Notes under the pieces: model-generated
Database searches by the model: none
What the model saw: the letters and a program-made list of their open reading frames with translations, nothing else
What the model was told of the DNA's origin: nothing
Shown: positions 15,403 to 27,957 of the stretch, piece by piece
How the letters are laid out: each line of letters begins with the position of its first letter
Position numbering within the stretch: position 1 is the first letter of the stretch
Made by a program: the position numbers and the translations under genes
Source of the DNA: Pseudoflavonifractor sp. An184
GTDB taxonomy: Bacteria > Bacillota > Clostridia > Oscillospirales > Oscillospiraceae
Assembly: GCF_002160305.1 (NCBI RefSeq)
Contig: NZ_NFKI01000025.1
Span: 1-49,713 of the forward strand
Reading direction: 5' to 3'
Length of the DNA stretch: 49,713 nt

Positions 15403-16491
15403 ATGAGCGACCAGCGTGTTTACAACTTCTCCGCCGGCCCGTCCATGCTCCCTCTCTCCGCCCTGGAGCGCGCCGGGTCTGAAATCACCAACTACCGAGG
15501 CTCCGGTATGTCCGTGATGGAGATGAGTCACCGGTCAAAGATTTTCATGCAGATCTTTGCGGAGACCCAGGAGAAGCTGCGCCGGCTGATGAATGTGCCC
15601 GACGAGTACCAGATCCTGTTCCTCCAGACCGGGGCCTCCGGCCAGTTTTCCATGATTCCTCTGAACCTGATGAGCCGCACCGGCAAGGCGGACTACGCCG
15701 TCACCGGCAACTTCGCCTCCATTGCCGCCAAAGAGGCCAAGAAATACGGCGCCGTGAACATCGCCGCCGACACCAGCGACCGGGACCACAGCTACATCCC
15801 CGCTCAGGACCAACTGAAGCTGGACCCGGAGGCCAGCTACTTCTACTACTGCGCCAACAACACCATCTACGGCACCGAGTGGCAGTATGTGCCCGAGACC
15901 GGGAATGTGCCCCTGGTGTGCGACATGTCCTCGGACATTCTCTCCCGCCCGGTGGATGTGTCCAAGTACGGCATCGTCTACGCCGGAGCTCAGAAGAACA
16001 TGTCCCCCGCCGGCCTGACGGTGGTCATCATCCGCAAGGATCTGGCCGGCCACGAGCTGCCCTACACCCCGCTGATGATGAACTATCAGACCATGATCGA
16101 GAAGGACTCCATGTACAATACGCCCCCCTGCTGGTGCATCTACATGCTGGGCCTCACCCTGGACTGGGTGGAGGAGCAGGGCGGCGTGGCCGGCATGGAG
16201 AAGCTGCGGGACCTGCGCTCCTCCATGCTGTACGACGCCCTGGACAACTCCAAGCTCTTCAAGTGTCACGCGGAGAAGGGCTCCCGGTCCGGGATGAACG
16301 TCACCTTCCGCACCGGCAGTGAGGAACTGGACGCCAAGTTTGTGGCCGAGGCCACCGCGGCTGGCTTTGTCAACCTGAAAGGCCACCGGAAGGTGGGCGG
16401 CATGCGTGCCTCCATCTACAACGCCATGCCTGTGGAAGGCGTTGAAAAACTGTGTGATTTTATTAAGGAGTTTGACAAGAACAACGGGTGA
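15403..16491 (+). CDS. serC: Phosphoserine aminotransferase
   Basis: A 362-residue class V PLP-dependent aminotransferase. It transfers an amino group from glutamate to 3-phosphohydroxypyruvate, the second step of serine synthesis. Typical landmarks are the N-terminal YNFSAGPSMLP, the ITNYRGSGMSVMEMSHRSK segment and the PLP-lysine region YAGAQKNMSPAGLT (Lys about residue 197). It ends with the family's GGMRASIYNAMP near residue 335. GAAAGGGG precedes the ATG. serA, which makes its substrate, follows on the same strand after an 840-bp gap occupied by repeats. Confidence 0.97.
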   Translation: MSDQRVYNFSAGPSMLPLSALERAGSEITNYRGSGMSVMEMSHRSKIFMQIFAETQEKLRRLMNVPDEYQILFLQTGASGQFSMIPLNLMSRTGKADYAVTGNFASIAAKEAKKYGAVNIAADTSDRDHSYIPAQDQLKLDPEASYFYYCANNTIYGTEWQYVPETGNVPLVCDMSSDILSRPVDVSKYGIVYAGAQKNMSPAGLTVVIIRKDLAGHELPYTPLMMNYQTMIEKDSMYNTPPCWCIYMLGLTLDWVEEQGGVAGMEKLRDLRSSMLYDALDNSKLFKCHAEKGSRSGMNVTFRTGSEELDAKFVAEATAAGFVNLKGHRKVGGMRASIYNAMPVEGVEKLCDFIKEFDKNNG

Positions 16492-16504
16492 TATTATGGA
16501 ACGC

Positions 16505-16860
16505 AGGGGATTTCGCCGCCTGCGGGCGGCGAGTTACTTTGCCCGTGGCGGCAAAGTAACCAAAACGCCACCGGGGACGCGGCCGATGGACTACGGCTCC
16601 GCTTTGCTCCGCCTAGGTCCATAGGACCGCTTTCCCCGGACCCCATTACGGGGGACACGTACCTGTGAGATAGAAGAAAATTTCCGGCGCGCAAAATCTG
16701 AGTGGCTTTCCGCAGTTCAATCCGGGCCACTGGGCCCTGGCTTCCCTAAAATTACAGCCGGTGCGCTTCCACTTCCGCGCCTGACTGTGCTGAGCCAACG
16801 CTCCCGGTGCGTACTCTGGCGGGAGCCCCAAGGGGCTCCCCTACCTAGACACGGAGGGCT
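16505..16860 (+). repeat. Large structured intergenic repeat, copy 2
   Basis: It begins about 14 bp after the serC stop with the CGCCGCC/GGCGGCG hairpin, then GTTACTTTGCC/GGCAAAGTAAC, the linker CCAAA, and the outer helix CCGGGG/CCCCGG around GATGGAC/GTCCAT. Next come the CCCC-attac-GGGG hairpin, GTACCTG, the conserved core (about 16679-16703) and the CGGGCCACTGGGCCC palindrome. It ends with a GGGAGCCCC/GGGGCTCCC hairpin. Confidence 0.75.
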
Positions 16861-17143
16861 TTCTTGCGATTCGTAGGGGAGGGGCTTGCCCCCGCCGCCG
16901 GGGATTCTGTCTCCTCTGTAGGGCGCGACGACCTCGGCGCGCCGCTCCTGCGAAAAAAGGAAACGTCCCAAGATATGCCGATCCCCTGAGCCGCACTTGA
17001 GCCCCACTAGCCCAAAGGCGCGCTTCCAACCAATAGAAGCACCGCACAAAGGTTACCAGCAACTCAGCGGCAGCGGTAATAGAAGGGCGGGCAATCGATT
17101 GAACTACCCGCGCCTTTGCGTCGACCTCTAAGTCCGCCTAATT
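16861..17143. repeat. Intergenic stretch with short REP-like palindromes
   Basis: No gene is supported. About 16875-16906 is a GTAGGGG...CGCCGCC-type palindrome with GGGGC/GCCCC arms, and about 16919-16946 is a variant with GGCGCG/CGCGCC arms. The remainder shows nothing I can name. The stretch separates two oppositely oriented copies of the large repeat between serC and serA. Confidence 0.45.
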
Positions 17144-17285
17144 GGCGGCTCCCGTAAAATGGGGGGTCCAGGGGGAGAGCGAATATGAGCGCGAAGCGCT
17201 CATCTGAGCTCACCCCCTGGTGCCTCTTTGGTTTCTTTCTGGGCATCCAGAAAGAAACTCGCCGCCGGGGCGGCGAAATATCCCC
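17144..17285 (-). repeat. Large structured intergenic repeat, partial copy 3 (reverse)
   Basis: On the minus strand it has the CGCCGCC/GGCGGCG hairpin, GTTTCTTTCTGG/CCAGAAAGAAAC, CCAAA, the outer helix CCAGGGGG/CCCCCTGG around ATGAGCGC/GCGCTCAT, and the beginning of the CCCC...GGG hairpin. It then stops before the conserved core. It ends about 45 bp before the serA start and faces copy 2. Confidence 0.7.
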
Positions 17286-17330
17286 AAGAAAAATCACCCA
17301 ACAAGTGAGAAGGATTCGAGGTTTTCAACC

Positions 17331-18503
17331 ATGTATCGCATTAAAACACTGAATAAAATTTCCAATGCCGGCCTGAACCTCTTGGACCAGACCCGGTTCC
17401 AGGTGGGCAGCGACGTGGAGAACGAGGACGGCATTCTGGTCCGCTCCGCCCCCATGCACGACTATGAGTTCCCCGACGCCCTGCGGGCCATCGCCCGGGC
17501 GGGCGCGGGCACCAACAACATCCCCATCGACCGGTGCAGTGAGAGCGGCATCGTGGTGTTCAACACCCCCGGCGCCAACTCCAACGCGGTGAAGGAGCTG
17601 GTGGTGGCCGCCATGCTTATCGCCTCCCGGGACATCATCGGCGGCGTGGAGTGGGTCCAGGAGCAGGTCCACACCCCCGGCGTGGACATCGCCCAGGCGG
17701 TGGAGAAGGGCAAGTCCGCCTTCGTGGGGCCGGAGATCTACCGCAAGACCCTGGGCGTCATCGGCCTGGGGGCCATCGGAGCCTTGGTGTGCAACATCGC
17801 CCTGGACCTGGGGATGGACGTGTACGGCTATGACCCCTTCCTGTCGGTAGACGCCGCCCTGCGGCTGGACCGCCACGTCCACGTGGTGAAAAATGTGGAC
17901 GACCTGTACCGGGTGTCCGACTACATCACTATCCACATCCCCTACAACAATGACACCAAGGACTTCATCAACGCCGAGGCCATCTCCAAGATGAAGGGCC
18001 AGGTGCGGGTGCTGAACCTGGCCCGAGGCGGTCTGGTGAACGACGACGACATGATCGAGGCTCTGGAGTCCGGCCGGGTAGCCCGGTACATCACCGACTT
18101 CCCCGACGACAAGATCGCCCCGGTGAAGAACGTCATCGCCTTCCCCCACCTGGGGGCCTCCACTCCGGAGAGCGAGGAGAACTGCGCCCGCATGGCCGCC
18201 GACCAGCTGAAGGACTATCTGATCAACGGCAACATCAAAAACTCCGTCAACCTGCCCAATGTGTCCCAGGAGTGGAGCGGCATCTCCCGGGTGTGTCTGA
18301 TTCACAAGAATATTCCCGCCATGCTCACCCGCATCACCTCCATTCTGGCGGACGAGGGGGTCAACGTGGAGAATATGACCAACAAGTCCCGGAAGGACTA
18401 CGCCTACACCATGGTGGATCTGAACAGCCGCATCAAGGACACGGTGGCCGATGAGCTGCGGGCCATCCCCGGTATGATCCGGGTGCGTGTGCTCAACCAC
18501 TGA
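17331..18503 (+). CDS. serA: D-3-phosphoglycerate dehydrogenase
   Basis: A 390-residue NAD-dependent dehydrogenase that oxidises 3-phosphoglycerate, the first step of serine synthesis. The nucleotide-binding motif GVIGLGAIGALV is near residue 145. The catalytic region LNLARGGLVND and the His in FPHLGASTPESE are present. A C-terminal ACT-like domain follows (about residues 315-390), and in the family this is a possible serine-feedback site. The start at 17331 excludes an in-frame upstream extension that runs into the repeat. The short length matches the type lacking the extra allosteric domain. The rhomboid gene begins 4 bp after the stop. Confidence 0.95.
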   Translation: MYRIKTLNKISNAGLNLLDQTRFQVGSDVENEDGILVRSAPMHDYEFPDALRAIARAGAGTNNIPIDRCSESGIVVFNTPGANSNAVKELVVAAMLIASRDIIGGVEWVQEQVHTPGVDIAQAVEKGKSAFVGPEIYRKTLGVIGLGAIGALVCNIALDLGMDVYGYDPFLSVDAALRLDRHVHVVKNVDDLYRVSDYITIHIPYNNDTKDFINAEAISKMKGQVRVLNLARGGLVNDDDMIEALESGRVARYITDFPDDKIAPVKNVIAFPHLGASTPESEENCARMAADQLKDYLINGNIKNSVNLPNVSQEWSGISRVCLIHKNIPAMLTRITSILADEGVNVENMTNKSRKDYAYTMVDLNSRIKDTVADELRAIPGMIRVRVLNH

Positions 18504-18507
18504 TAAA

Positions 18508-19086
18508 ATGGGCCGGCTGCGCATCCAGTATAACGCGCCGGTGGTGCTCACCTTCAGCCTGCTCTCCCTGGCAGCCCTGCTGCTGGGGATGGCCACAGGG
18601 GAGCGGTCCACCTGGCTGCTGTTCTGCGTCTACCGCTCCCCCCTCACCGATCCCCTCACCTATGTGCGCCTGTTCGGCCATGTGCTGGGCCACGCGGGGT
18701 ACGGCCATTTCATCAGTAACATCATGCTGCTTCTGGTGGTGGGCCCGCCCCTGGAGGAGAAGTACGGCAGCCGCCGGCTGCTGGCCTGCATCGCCATCAC
18801 CGCCCTGGTGTCCGGGCTGGTCCAGTTTATCCTGTTCCCCGGTTCCGCCCTGCTGGGGGCCAGCGGCATCGTCTTTATGATGATCGTCCTGTCCTCCCTG
18901 GCGGGCATGCGGGAGGGGGCCATCCCCCTGACCCTGATCCTGGTGGTGATTCTCTACCTGGGGGGCGAGGTAGTGGACGCGGTGGCCGCACAGGACAGTG
19001 TCTCCCAGCTCACCCACATCGTGGGCGGGCTGTGCGGGGCCGCCCTGGGGTTTGCCATGAGCCGGTCCCACCCCTTTTCCCGATAA
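18508..19086 (+). CDS. Rhomboid family intramembrane serine protease
   Basis: A 192-residue protein with about six transmembrane helices. The rhomboid hallmarks are all visible: the His...Asn motif HAGYGHFISN (residues 62-71), the catalytic Ser119 in GASG, and His170 in QLTHIVGG. The family cleaves substrates within the membrane. The ATG at 18508 lies just after the serA stop with no clear ribosome binding site, so translation may depend on coupling to serA. An in-frame GTG at 18487 overlaps serA. The substrate is unknown. A terminator follows. Confidence 0.88.
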   Translation: MGRLRIQYNAPVVLTFSLLSLAALLLGMATGERSTWLLFCVYRSPLTDPLTYVRLFGHVLGHAGYGHFISNIMLLLVVGPPLEEKYGSRRLLACIAITALVSGLVQFILFPGSALLGASGIVFMMIVLSSLAGMREGAIPLTLILVVILYLGGEVVDAVAAQDSVSQLTHIVGGLCGAALGFAMSRSHPFSR

Positions 19087-19090
19087 TCCC

Positions 19091-19125
19091 AAAACGGCGC
19101 GTGCGTCCGGCGCACACGCCGTTTT
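19091..19125 (+). terminator. Intrinsic terminator after the rhomboid gene
   Basis: Arms AAAACGGCG-c-GTGCG (19091-19105) and CGCAC-a-CGCCGTTTT (19111-19125) pair with one mismatch. Confidence 0.85.
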
Positions 19126-19178
19126 GTCTCCGCGCATGCTGACCATGCGCCATCAAAACTTCACTCAGGAGGTCCTCC

Positions 19179-21176
19179 ATGAGCTTTGACCGCGATCTTT
19201 TTCTCCCCGTCTCCCGGGAGGACATGGCCCGCCGGGGCTGGAATTCCTACGACATCTTGATCATCACCGGGGACGCCTATGTGGACCACCCCTCCTTCGG
19301 CCCCACCATCATCGGCCGGGTGCTGGAGGCGGAGGGCTACCGGGTGGCCATCCTGGCCCAGCCCGACTGGCGCACCCCGGAGTCCTTCACCGCCCTGGGC
19401 CGTCCAAAGCTGGCGGTGATGATCTCCGCGGGCAACCTGGACTCCATGGTGGCCCACTACACAGCGGCCCGGAAGCGCCGCCACGACGACGCCTACTCCC
19501 CCGGCCGGAAGGCGGGCCTGCGCCCCGACCACGCCACCGTGGTGTACTCCAACCGGGTGCGGGAGGTGTTCGGGGACATCCCCGTCATCATCGGCGGCCT
19601 GGAGGCCTCTCTGCGGCGGTTTGCCCACTACGACTACTGGGAGGACAAGGTGCGCCGGTCCATCCTCTTTGACGCCCAGGCGGACATCCTCACCTACGGT
19701 ATGGGGGAGAAGGCCTCGGTGGAGATCGTCTCCCGCCTGGCCTCGGGCACCCCAGTGGAGGAGATCACCGACGTGCGGGGCACCTGCGTGTCCATTCGGG
19801 ACCCGGGGGTGTGCGCCTACCCCAAGGTGGAGGTCCCCTCCTTCGAGCAGGTGTCCGCCAGCAAGGAGGACTATGCCCGGGCCAATATGATCGAGTACAA
19901 CGAGCACGACCCCTTCGTGGGCAAGGCCATCCTCCAGCGCCATGGCCGGGACCTGCTGCTGGTCAATCCCCCGGCCATGCCCCTCACCACCCAGGAGATG
20001 GACCGGGTGGCCGAGCTCCCCTATGTGCGGGAGCCCCACCCCATGTACGACGACACGGGGGGCGTGCCCGCCATCGAGGAGGTGCGCTTCTCCATCACCC
20101 ACAACCGTGGGTGCTTCGGAGCCTGCAACTTCTGCTCCCTGGCCTTCCACCAGGGGCGGGTCATCTCCGCCCGCAGCCACGAGAGCGTCCTCCGGGAGGC
20201 GAAACTCCTCACCCAGCACCCGGGCTTCAAGGGGTACATCCACGACGTGGGCGGCCCCTCCGCCACCTTCCGGCACCCCTCCTGTGAGAAGCAGCTCAAG
20301 CACGGTCTGTGTAAAAACCGGGCCTGTCTGGCCCCGGAGGCCTGCCCCAACCTGAACGCCGACCACACCGACTACATGATGCTCCTGCGGAAGCTGCGGG
20401 AGCTGCCCAAGGTGAAAAAGGTCTTTATCCGCTCGGGCATCCGCTTTGACTATCTGATGAAGGACCCCAGCGGGGAGTTTTTCACCGATTTGGTCCAGTA
20501 CCACATCTCCGGCCAGTTGAAAGTGGCCCCGGAACACTGTGTGGCCCACACTCTGGACTACATGGGCAAGCCCCACATCGAGGTGTACGAGAAATTCCGG
20601 GAGAAGTACTTCAAGCTCAACCTCCGGTACGGAAAGGACCAGTATCTGGTGCCCTACCTGATCTCCTCCCATCCGGGGTGCACCCTGGAGGACGCGGTGC
20701 AGCTGGCTGAGTGGCTGAACAAGCAGGGCCACATGCCAGAACAGGTCCAGGACTTCTACCCCACTCCGGGCACCCTGGCCACCTGTATGTGGTACACCGG
20801 CCTGGACCCCCGGACCATGAAGCCGGTGTTCGTCCCCAAGACGCCCCACGACAAGGCCCTCCAACGGGCCCTCATGCAGTGGCGCAAGCCCCAAAACCGG
20901 AAGCTGGTGCTGGAGGCCCTCCACAAGACGGGCCGGGAGGACCTGATCGGCTACGGCAAGCGGTGTCTCATCCGCCCGGACAAAGGGGGCGCCCCCCGCG
21001 GCGGAGAGGGCGGGGCCAAGCCGGACCGCTCCGCCCCCAGAACGAACACACGCGGCGGAGCGGCCCGTTCGGAGAAGTCCGCCGCCCTCAAGCGCTCCGG
21101 CCCCGCCAGGCGGAAGGCGGGCTGGGCCAAGCCCGCCGCCCCCAAGAAGGGCACCAAGGGCCGGAGGCGGGGATAA
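19179..21176 (+). CDS. YgiQ family radical SAM protein
   Basis: A 665-residue radical SAM enzyme of the YgiQ family. The N-terminal domain (about 1-290) precedes the radical SAM core. The cluster motif is Cys312-x3-Cys316-x2-Cys319 in RGCFGACNFCSL, and downstream ELPKVKKVFIRSGIRFDYL fits the barrel. The C-terminal ~90 residues are low-complexity, rich in Arg, Lys, Gly, Pro and Ala, and possibly a nucleic-acid contact. Members are widespread but the reaction is not established. CAGGAGG precedes the ATG. The next small gene follows after 30 bp. Confidence 0.93.
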   Translation: MSFDRDLFLPVSREDMARRGWNSYDILIITGDAYVDHPSFGPTIIGRVLEAEGYRVAILAQPDWRTPESFTALGRPKLAVMISAGNLDSMVAHYTAARKRRHDDAYSPGRKAGLRPDHATVVYSNRVREVFGDIPVIIGGLEASLRRFAHYDYWEDKVRRSILFDAQADILTYGMGEKASVEIVSRLASGTPVEEITDVRGTCVSIRDPGVCAYPKVEVPSFEQVSASKEDYARANMIEYNEHDPFVGKAILQRHGRDLLLVNPPAMPLTTQEMDRVAELPYVREPHPMYDDTGGVPAIEEVRFSITHNRGCFGACNFCSLAFHQGRVISARSHESVLREAKLLTQHPGFKGYIHDVGGPSATFRHPSCEKQLKHGLCKNRACLAPEACPNLNADHTDYMMLLRKLRELPKVKKVFIRSGIRFDYLMKDPSGEFFTDLVQYHISGQLKVAPEHCVAHTLDYMGKPHIEVYEKFREKYFKLNLRYGKDQYLVPYLISSHPGCTLEDAVQLAEWLNKQGHMPEQVQDFYPTPGTLATCMWYTGLDPRTMKPVFVPKTPHDKALQRALMQWRKPQNRKLVLEALHKTGREDLIGYGKRCLIRPDKGGAPRGGEGGAKPDRSAPRTNTRGGAARSEKSAALKRSGPARRKAGWAKPAAPKKGTKGRRRG

Positions 21177-21206
21177 CACAGTCGTGTCGGAAAGGACGGA
21201 GGCGTC

Positions 21207-21707
21207 ATGGAGGAAATCAAATGCAGCTGCGGCGGAACATTCCAGTACCTTGGGCCGGAGTTCCTTCGTACGGGCAACATTCAGTTTCTGGTGGATAAGG
21301 ACGTGGAGGAAAAGTGTATCCCCGGCGAGCTGTATGTCTGTGACCGGTGCCGCTGCCTGCGCTTCTGCGCCAATACCATTTGGATCTCGGAGCGGAAGGC
21401 CTGGTGGGAAGAACAGCGCGCCGAAGTGGAGCGGGAGCAGCAGCGGCAGCAGGCCAATTTTCAGGCCCGTTTCCAGGCTTTTCTGCGGGATTTTGCAGCA
21501 TACAGCAGCCAGAAGCTGGAGAAGATCGCCTCCGGCGGCTCCCTGTTCTCCGGGTATGACGAGGTGGCCCAAGCCGCCGCCCGGCATCTCTTGGAGGAGC
21601 GGAAAACAAATCCCGACGCCGTCCCTCGGGAACAGGAGCACGTCCAGCCGGAGCCCCGCCCCAGCTGGACCAGACGGAAAAACTCCAAGCCCCCTTGGGA
21701 GCGGTAA
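21207..21707 (+). CDS. Hypothetical Cys-rich (zinc-ribbon-like) protein
   Basis: A 166-residue soluble protein. The N-terminal half has two Cys pairs, CSCGG (residues 6-8) and CDRCRCLRFC (about residues 45-54), that could form a zinc ribbon. The middle is a charged helical, probably coiled-coil segment (about 69-100), and the C-terminus is polar and Pro-rich. It resembles small proteins of unknown role found in Oscillospiraceae, but I cannot name a family. GGAAAGGACGGAGG precedes the ATG and a good terminator follows, so the gene looks real. It is probably cotranscribed with the YgiQ gene. Confidence 0.75.
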   Translation: MEEIKCSCGGTFQYLGPEFLRTGNIQFLVDKDVEEKCIPGELYVCDRCRCLRFCANTIWISERKAWWEEQRAEVEREQQRQQANFQARFQAFLRDFAAYSSQKLEKIASGGSLFSGYDEVAQAAARHLLEERKTNPDAVPREQEHVQPEPRPSWTRRKNSKPPWER

Positions 21708-21722
21708 CATTTCGTGATAGTC

Positions 21723-21760
21723 AAAAAATTCCTGGGACCAGTTGGCTCCAGGAATTTTTT
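21723..21760 (+). terminator. Intrinsic terminator after the Cys-rich protein gene
   Basis: 13-bp arms AAAAAATTCCTGG (21723-21735) and its complement (21748-21760) with a 12-nt loop. Confidence 0.92.
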
Positions 21761-21767
21761 ACAGAAA

Positions 21768-21829
21768 GAACGGGCCCCGGGCAGATGCCCGGGGCCCTTG
21801 TGCGTTCTATTTACTTGTACAGCTCCACC
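21768..21829. repeat. Direct repeat, copy 1: duplicated nifJ terminator and last codons
   Basis: This 62-bp segment is identical to 22236-22297. It contains the GGGCCCCGGGCAGATGCCCG palindrome, i.e. the nifJ terminator, and 19 bp that encode the last nifJ codons and stop on the minus strand. It lies ~470 bp beyond the real gene end. Confidence 0.9.
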
Positions 21830-21975
21830 TCGTCGGCACAAGCTGCGGATCATTCGCTTCCGCGTCCGCGAGAAAGCTCACTCCCTCCGCTGCGCCTCCT
21901 CTCCCATCCCCAGCCGCTTCGCTCGACTGGGGATGGGGCCCGCCGGGTGGTGCTCGTAGCGGGCCTTGGCGGCCA
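21811..21975 (-). pseudogene. Degenerate remnant of a duplicated nifJ 3' end
   Basis: After the repeated terminal codons (21811-21829) about 120 bp of unrelated sequence follows. Then TGCTCGTAGCGGGCCTTGGC (about 21952-21971) repeats, with one change, the nifJ sequence at 22313-22332. The order is the same as in nifJ but the spacing is much longer, so this looks like a duplicated gene end that has since been interrupted and decayed. It is not translatable as a NifJ fragment. Confidence 0.55.
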
Positions 21976-22235
21976 ACCCCAGCGGGCCTTGGCCCGCTGG
22001 GAACCCCATCTGAATTGAAATGCTCGGGGCGGCAAAGCCGCCCCTCCGCCTCGTCGTCGCAAAGTCCGCTTGACTCCGTTTCCGCCTGACGGCGAAAACT
22101 GCGTCCGCTCCCTTGCTCCGACTCTCCCCACACGACCCGCTCCGCTGGGCTCGTGTGGGGACCCCGACGAAAACGCTTGTACGGCGCAAAGCGCCGCCCC
22201 ACCTGCGGTGGGGCCCCCGAAGAGGCCGCACGATA
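21976..22235. other. GC-rich spacer between the two nifJ 3'-end copies
   Basis: I see no supported gene. Several local palindromes occur, e.g. CCAGCGGGCC/GGCCCGCTGG at about 21979-21999 and CCCCACACGA/TCGTGTGGGG at about 22124-22160. This may be a decayed mobile element or amplified spacer sequence. Confidence 0.4.
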
Positions 22236-22278
22236 GAACGGGCCCCGGGCAGATGCCCGGGGCCCTTGTGCGTTCTAT

Positions 22279-22297
<19 letters not shown>
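22236..22297. repeat. Direct repeat, copy 2: nifJ terminator and last codons in place
   Basis: Identical over 62 bp to 21768-21829. The palindrome GGGCCCC...GGGGCCC downstream of the nifJ stop (22279) is the likely nifJ terminator on the minus strand. Confidence 0.9.
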
Positions 22298-25947
<3,650 letters not shown>

Positions 25948-26236
25948 AGAGTTCCCTACTTTCTTCCTTTTTCAGTTTGATAGGGATTTCAGGCTGAAAC
26001 GCCTGTCCTCCCCACAACTCTCTGCCCTATTTTACTGTCTCTTCATGGAAATTCCCATGTCTGAATTAGTTATAATCCCCATAAGAATTTACTTATAATG
26101 AAGGAGAACAGCGCGGTCCCGGGCAGACAGGACCGGCAGTTTTATCAACATTGGTTAGTTTAACACTTTTTTTGCGGTTTGTAAATTGACTCTCTACGCT
26201 TTTTCTTTGTTCTCCTCACAAAAATACCCGATACTA

Positions 26237-26265
26237 TTGCAATGTTTCTTGCACAAGGTTACAAT
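26237..26265 (+). promoter_or_regulatory. Probable promoter of comM
   Basis: TTGCAA (26237-26242) and TACAAT (26260-26265) with a 17-bp spacer, in the AT-rich region divergent from nifJ. About 135 bp of leader precedes the ATG. Confidence 0.6.
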
Positions 26266-26400
26266 GGAGTGGAAAAACAGCTCTTACGTTCCAGGAATTT
26301 CAGCGGGACCGGTCTCTCCTCACGGGGATTTCATAAAAGTTCAGGTATATCCCCCGGCAGCTCCGGACTTCTTCCGCTTTCCTTTAGGAGGACGATTCAG

Positions 26401-27909
26401 ATGGTCTATCCGGTACATTCTCTCGGGCTCCACGGCATCACCGGCTACCCGGTGTCGGTGGAGTGCGATCTGTCCAGCGGCCTGCCCGCTTTCACGGTGG
26501 TGGGTCTCCCCGACGCGGCGGTGAACGAGGCCCGGGAGCGGGTGCGCTCCGCCATTAAAAACTGCGGCTTCTCCTTCCCGGTGAGCAGCATCACCGTCAA
26601 CCTGGCCCCCGCCCATGTGAAGAAGATCGGCACCCTGTACGACCTGCCCATCCTGGTGGGCCTGCTGGCCGCCGGGGGACAGCTGGCCCTCCGGGACCGG
26701 GACTGCGCCTTTGTGGGGGAGCTGTCCCTGTCCGGCCGCCTGCGCCCCTGCGCCGGCATGCTGTCCATGGCCCTGGCCGCCAAGGCCGCCGGCCTGCATA
26801 AACTGTTTGTCCCGGAACAGAACGCCGCCGAGGCCACTCTGGCCGGCGGGCTGGAGGTCTATCCGGTCAACAACGTGCAGCAGCTGGTGCGCCACCTCAC
26901 CGGCGAGGCATCCATCTCCCCCGCCCCCGCCTGGGACGGGACCGTGGTTCCCCTGCCCGGCCCCGACTTCTCCCAGGTGAAGGGGCAGGAGCCGGTAAAG
27001 CGGGCTTTGGAGATCGCCGCCGCCGGGGGGCACAATATTTTAATGGTGGGCCCGCCGGGTTCCGGCAAGTCCATGCTGGCCAAGCGCCTGCCCTCCATCC
27101 TCCCGGACATGACAAGGGAGGAGGCCCTGGAGGTGACCCAGATCCACTCGGTGCTGGGCCTCACCGACCCGGAGCGCCCCCTCATCACCCGCCGCCCCTT
27201 CCGCTCCCCCCACCACAGCATCTCCGCGGTGGGCATGTCGGGCGGCGGGGCCAGCCCCCGCCCCGGAGAGATCTCCCTGGCCCACAACGGCGTCCTCTTT
27301 CTGGACGAGCTGCCCGAGTTCCAGAAGGACGTGCTGGAGGTCCTCCGCCAGCCCCTGGAGGACGGGCAGGTGCAGATCTCCCGGGCCGCCGGTTCGGTGA
27401 CCTATCCCAGCCGGTTTATGCTGGTGTGCGCCATGAACCCCTGCCGGTGCGGCTGGTACGGCCACCCCTCCGGCCGGTGCCGGTGCTCCGAGGCCGACGT
27501 GCAGAAGTACCTCTCCCGCCTGTCCGGCCCCCTGCTGGACCGCATCGACCTGTTTGTGGAGGTGTCCGCCCTGGAGTTTGAGGAGCTCTCCCGCCGGGAG
27601 CCCTCCGAGCCCTCCGCCGCCGTCAAGGAGCGGGTGGACCAGGCCCGTGCCGTCCAGACACGGCGGGAGGGCGGCCGGTGCAACGCCCAGATTGAGGCCG
27701 AGAGCCTGGAGCGATGCTGCACCCTGGACCAGGACTGCCAGGCCATCCTCAAGGGGGCCTTCACCCGCATGGGCCTCACCGCCCGCAGCTACGACCGCAT
27801 CCGCCGGGTGGCCCGGACCATCGCCGATCTGGACGGCTCGGAGGACATCCAGCCTCAGCACCTGGCCGAGGCCCTCCAGTACCGGCCGCCGGAGTATTTG
27901 AGACGGTGA
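26401..27909 (+). CDS. comM: YifB/ComM family Mg-chelatase-like AAA+ ATPase
   Basis: A 502-residue protein. The N-terminal domain of ComM/YifB type (VEVDLSSGLPAFTVVGLPD-like stretch, then VNLAPAHVKK) precedes an AAA+ domain with Walker A GPPGSGKS (about residue 218), Walker B LFLDELPEF and the Mg-chelatase-like C-terminal lid with VARTIADLDGSEDI. In naturally competent bacteria ComM is a hexameric helicase that extends recombination heteroduplexes. AGGAGGA precedes the ATG at 26401; an upstream in-frame start at 26242 overlaps the promoter. A large repeat begins ~50 bp after the stop. Confidence 0.93.
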   Translation: MVYPVHSLGLHGITGYPVSVECDLSSGLPAFTVVGLPDAAVNEARERVRSAIKNCGFSFPVSSITVNLAPAHVKKIGTLYDLPILVGLLAAGGQLALRDRDCAFVGELSLSGRLRPCAGMLSMALAAKAAGLHKLFVPEQNAAEATLAGGLEVYPVNNVQQLVRHLTGEASISPAPAWDGTVVPLPGPDFSQVKGQEPVKRALEIAAAGGHNILMVGPPGSGKSMLAKRLPSILPDMTREEALEVTQIHSVLGLTDPERPLITRRPFRSPHHSISAVGMSGGGASPRPGEISLAHNGVLFLDELPEFQKDVLEVLRQPLEDGQVQISRAAGSVTYPSRFMLVCAMNPCRCGWYGHPSGRCRCSEADVQKYLSRLSGPLLDRIDLFVEVSALEFEELSRREPSEPSAAVKERVDQARAVQTRREGGRCNAQIEAESLERCCTLDQDCQAILKGAFTRMGLTARSYDRIRRVARTIADLDGSEDIQPQHLAEALQYRPPEYLRR

Positions 27910-27957
27910 CTTTTCTCCTTTTTTCCTCTCCCCGCCGCTTTCCTTTCTCTTTCTGGG

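Noticed and set aside
17325-18611. Long antisense frame opposite serA
   Set aside because: Composition typical of antisense shadows, with no ribosome binding site. serA has full motifs.
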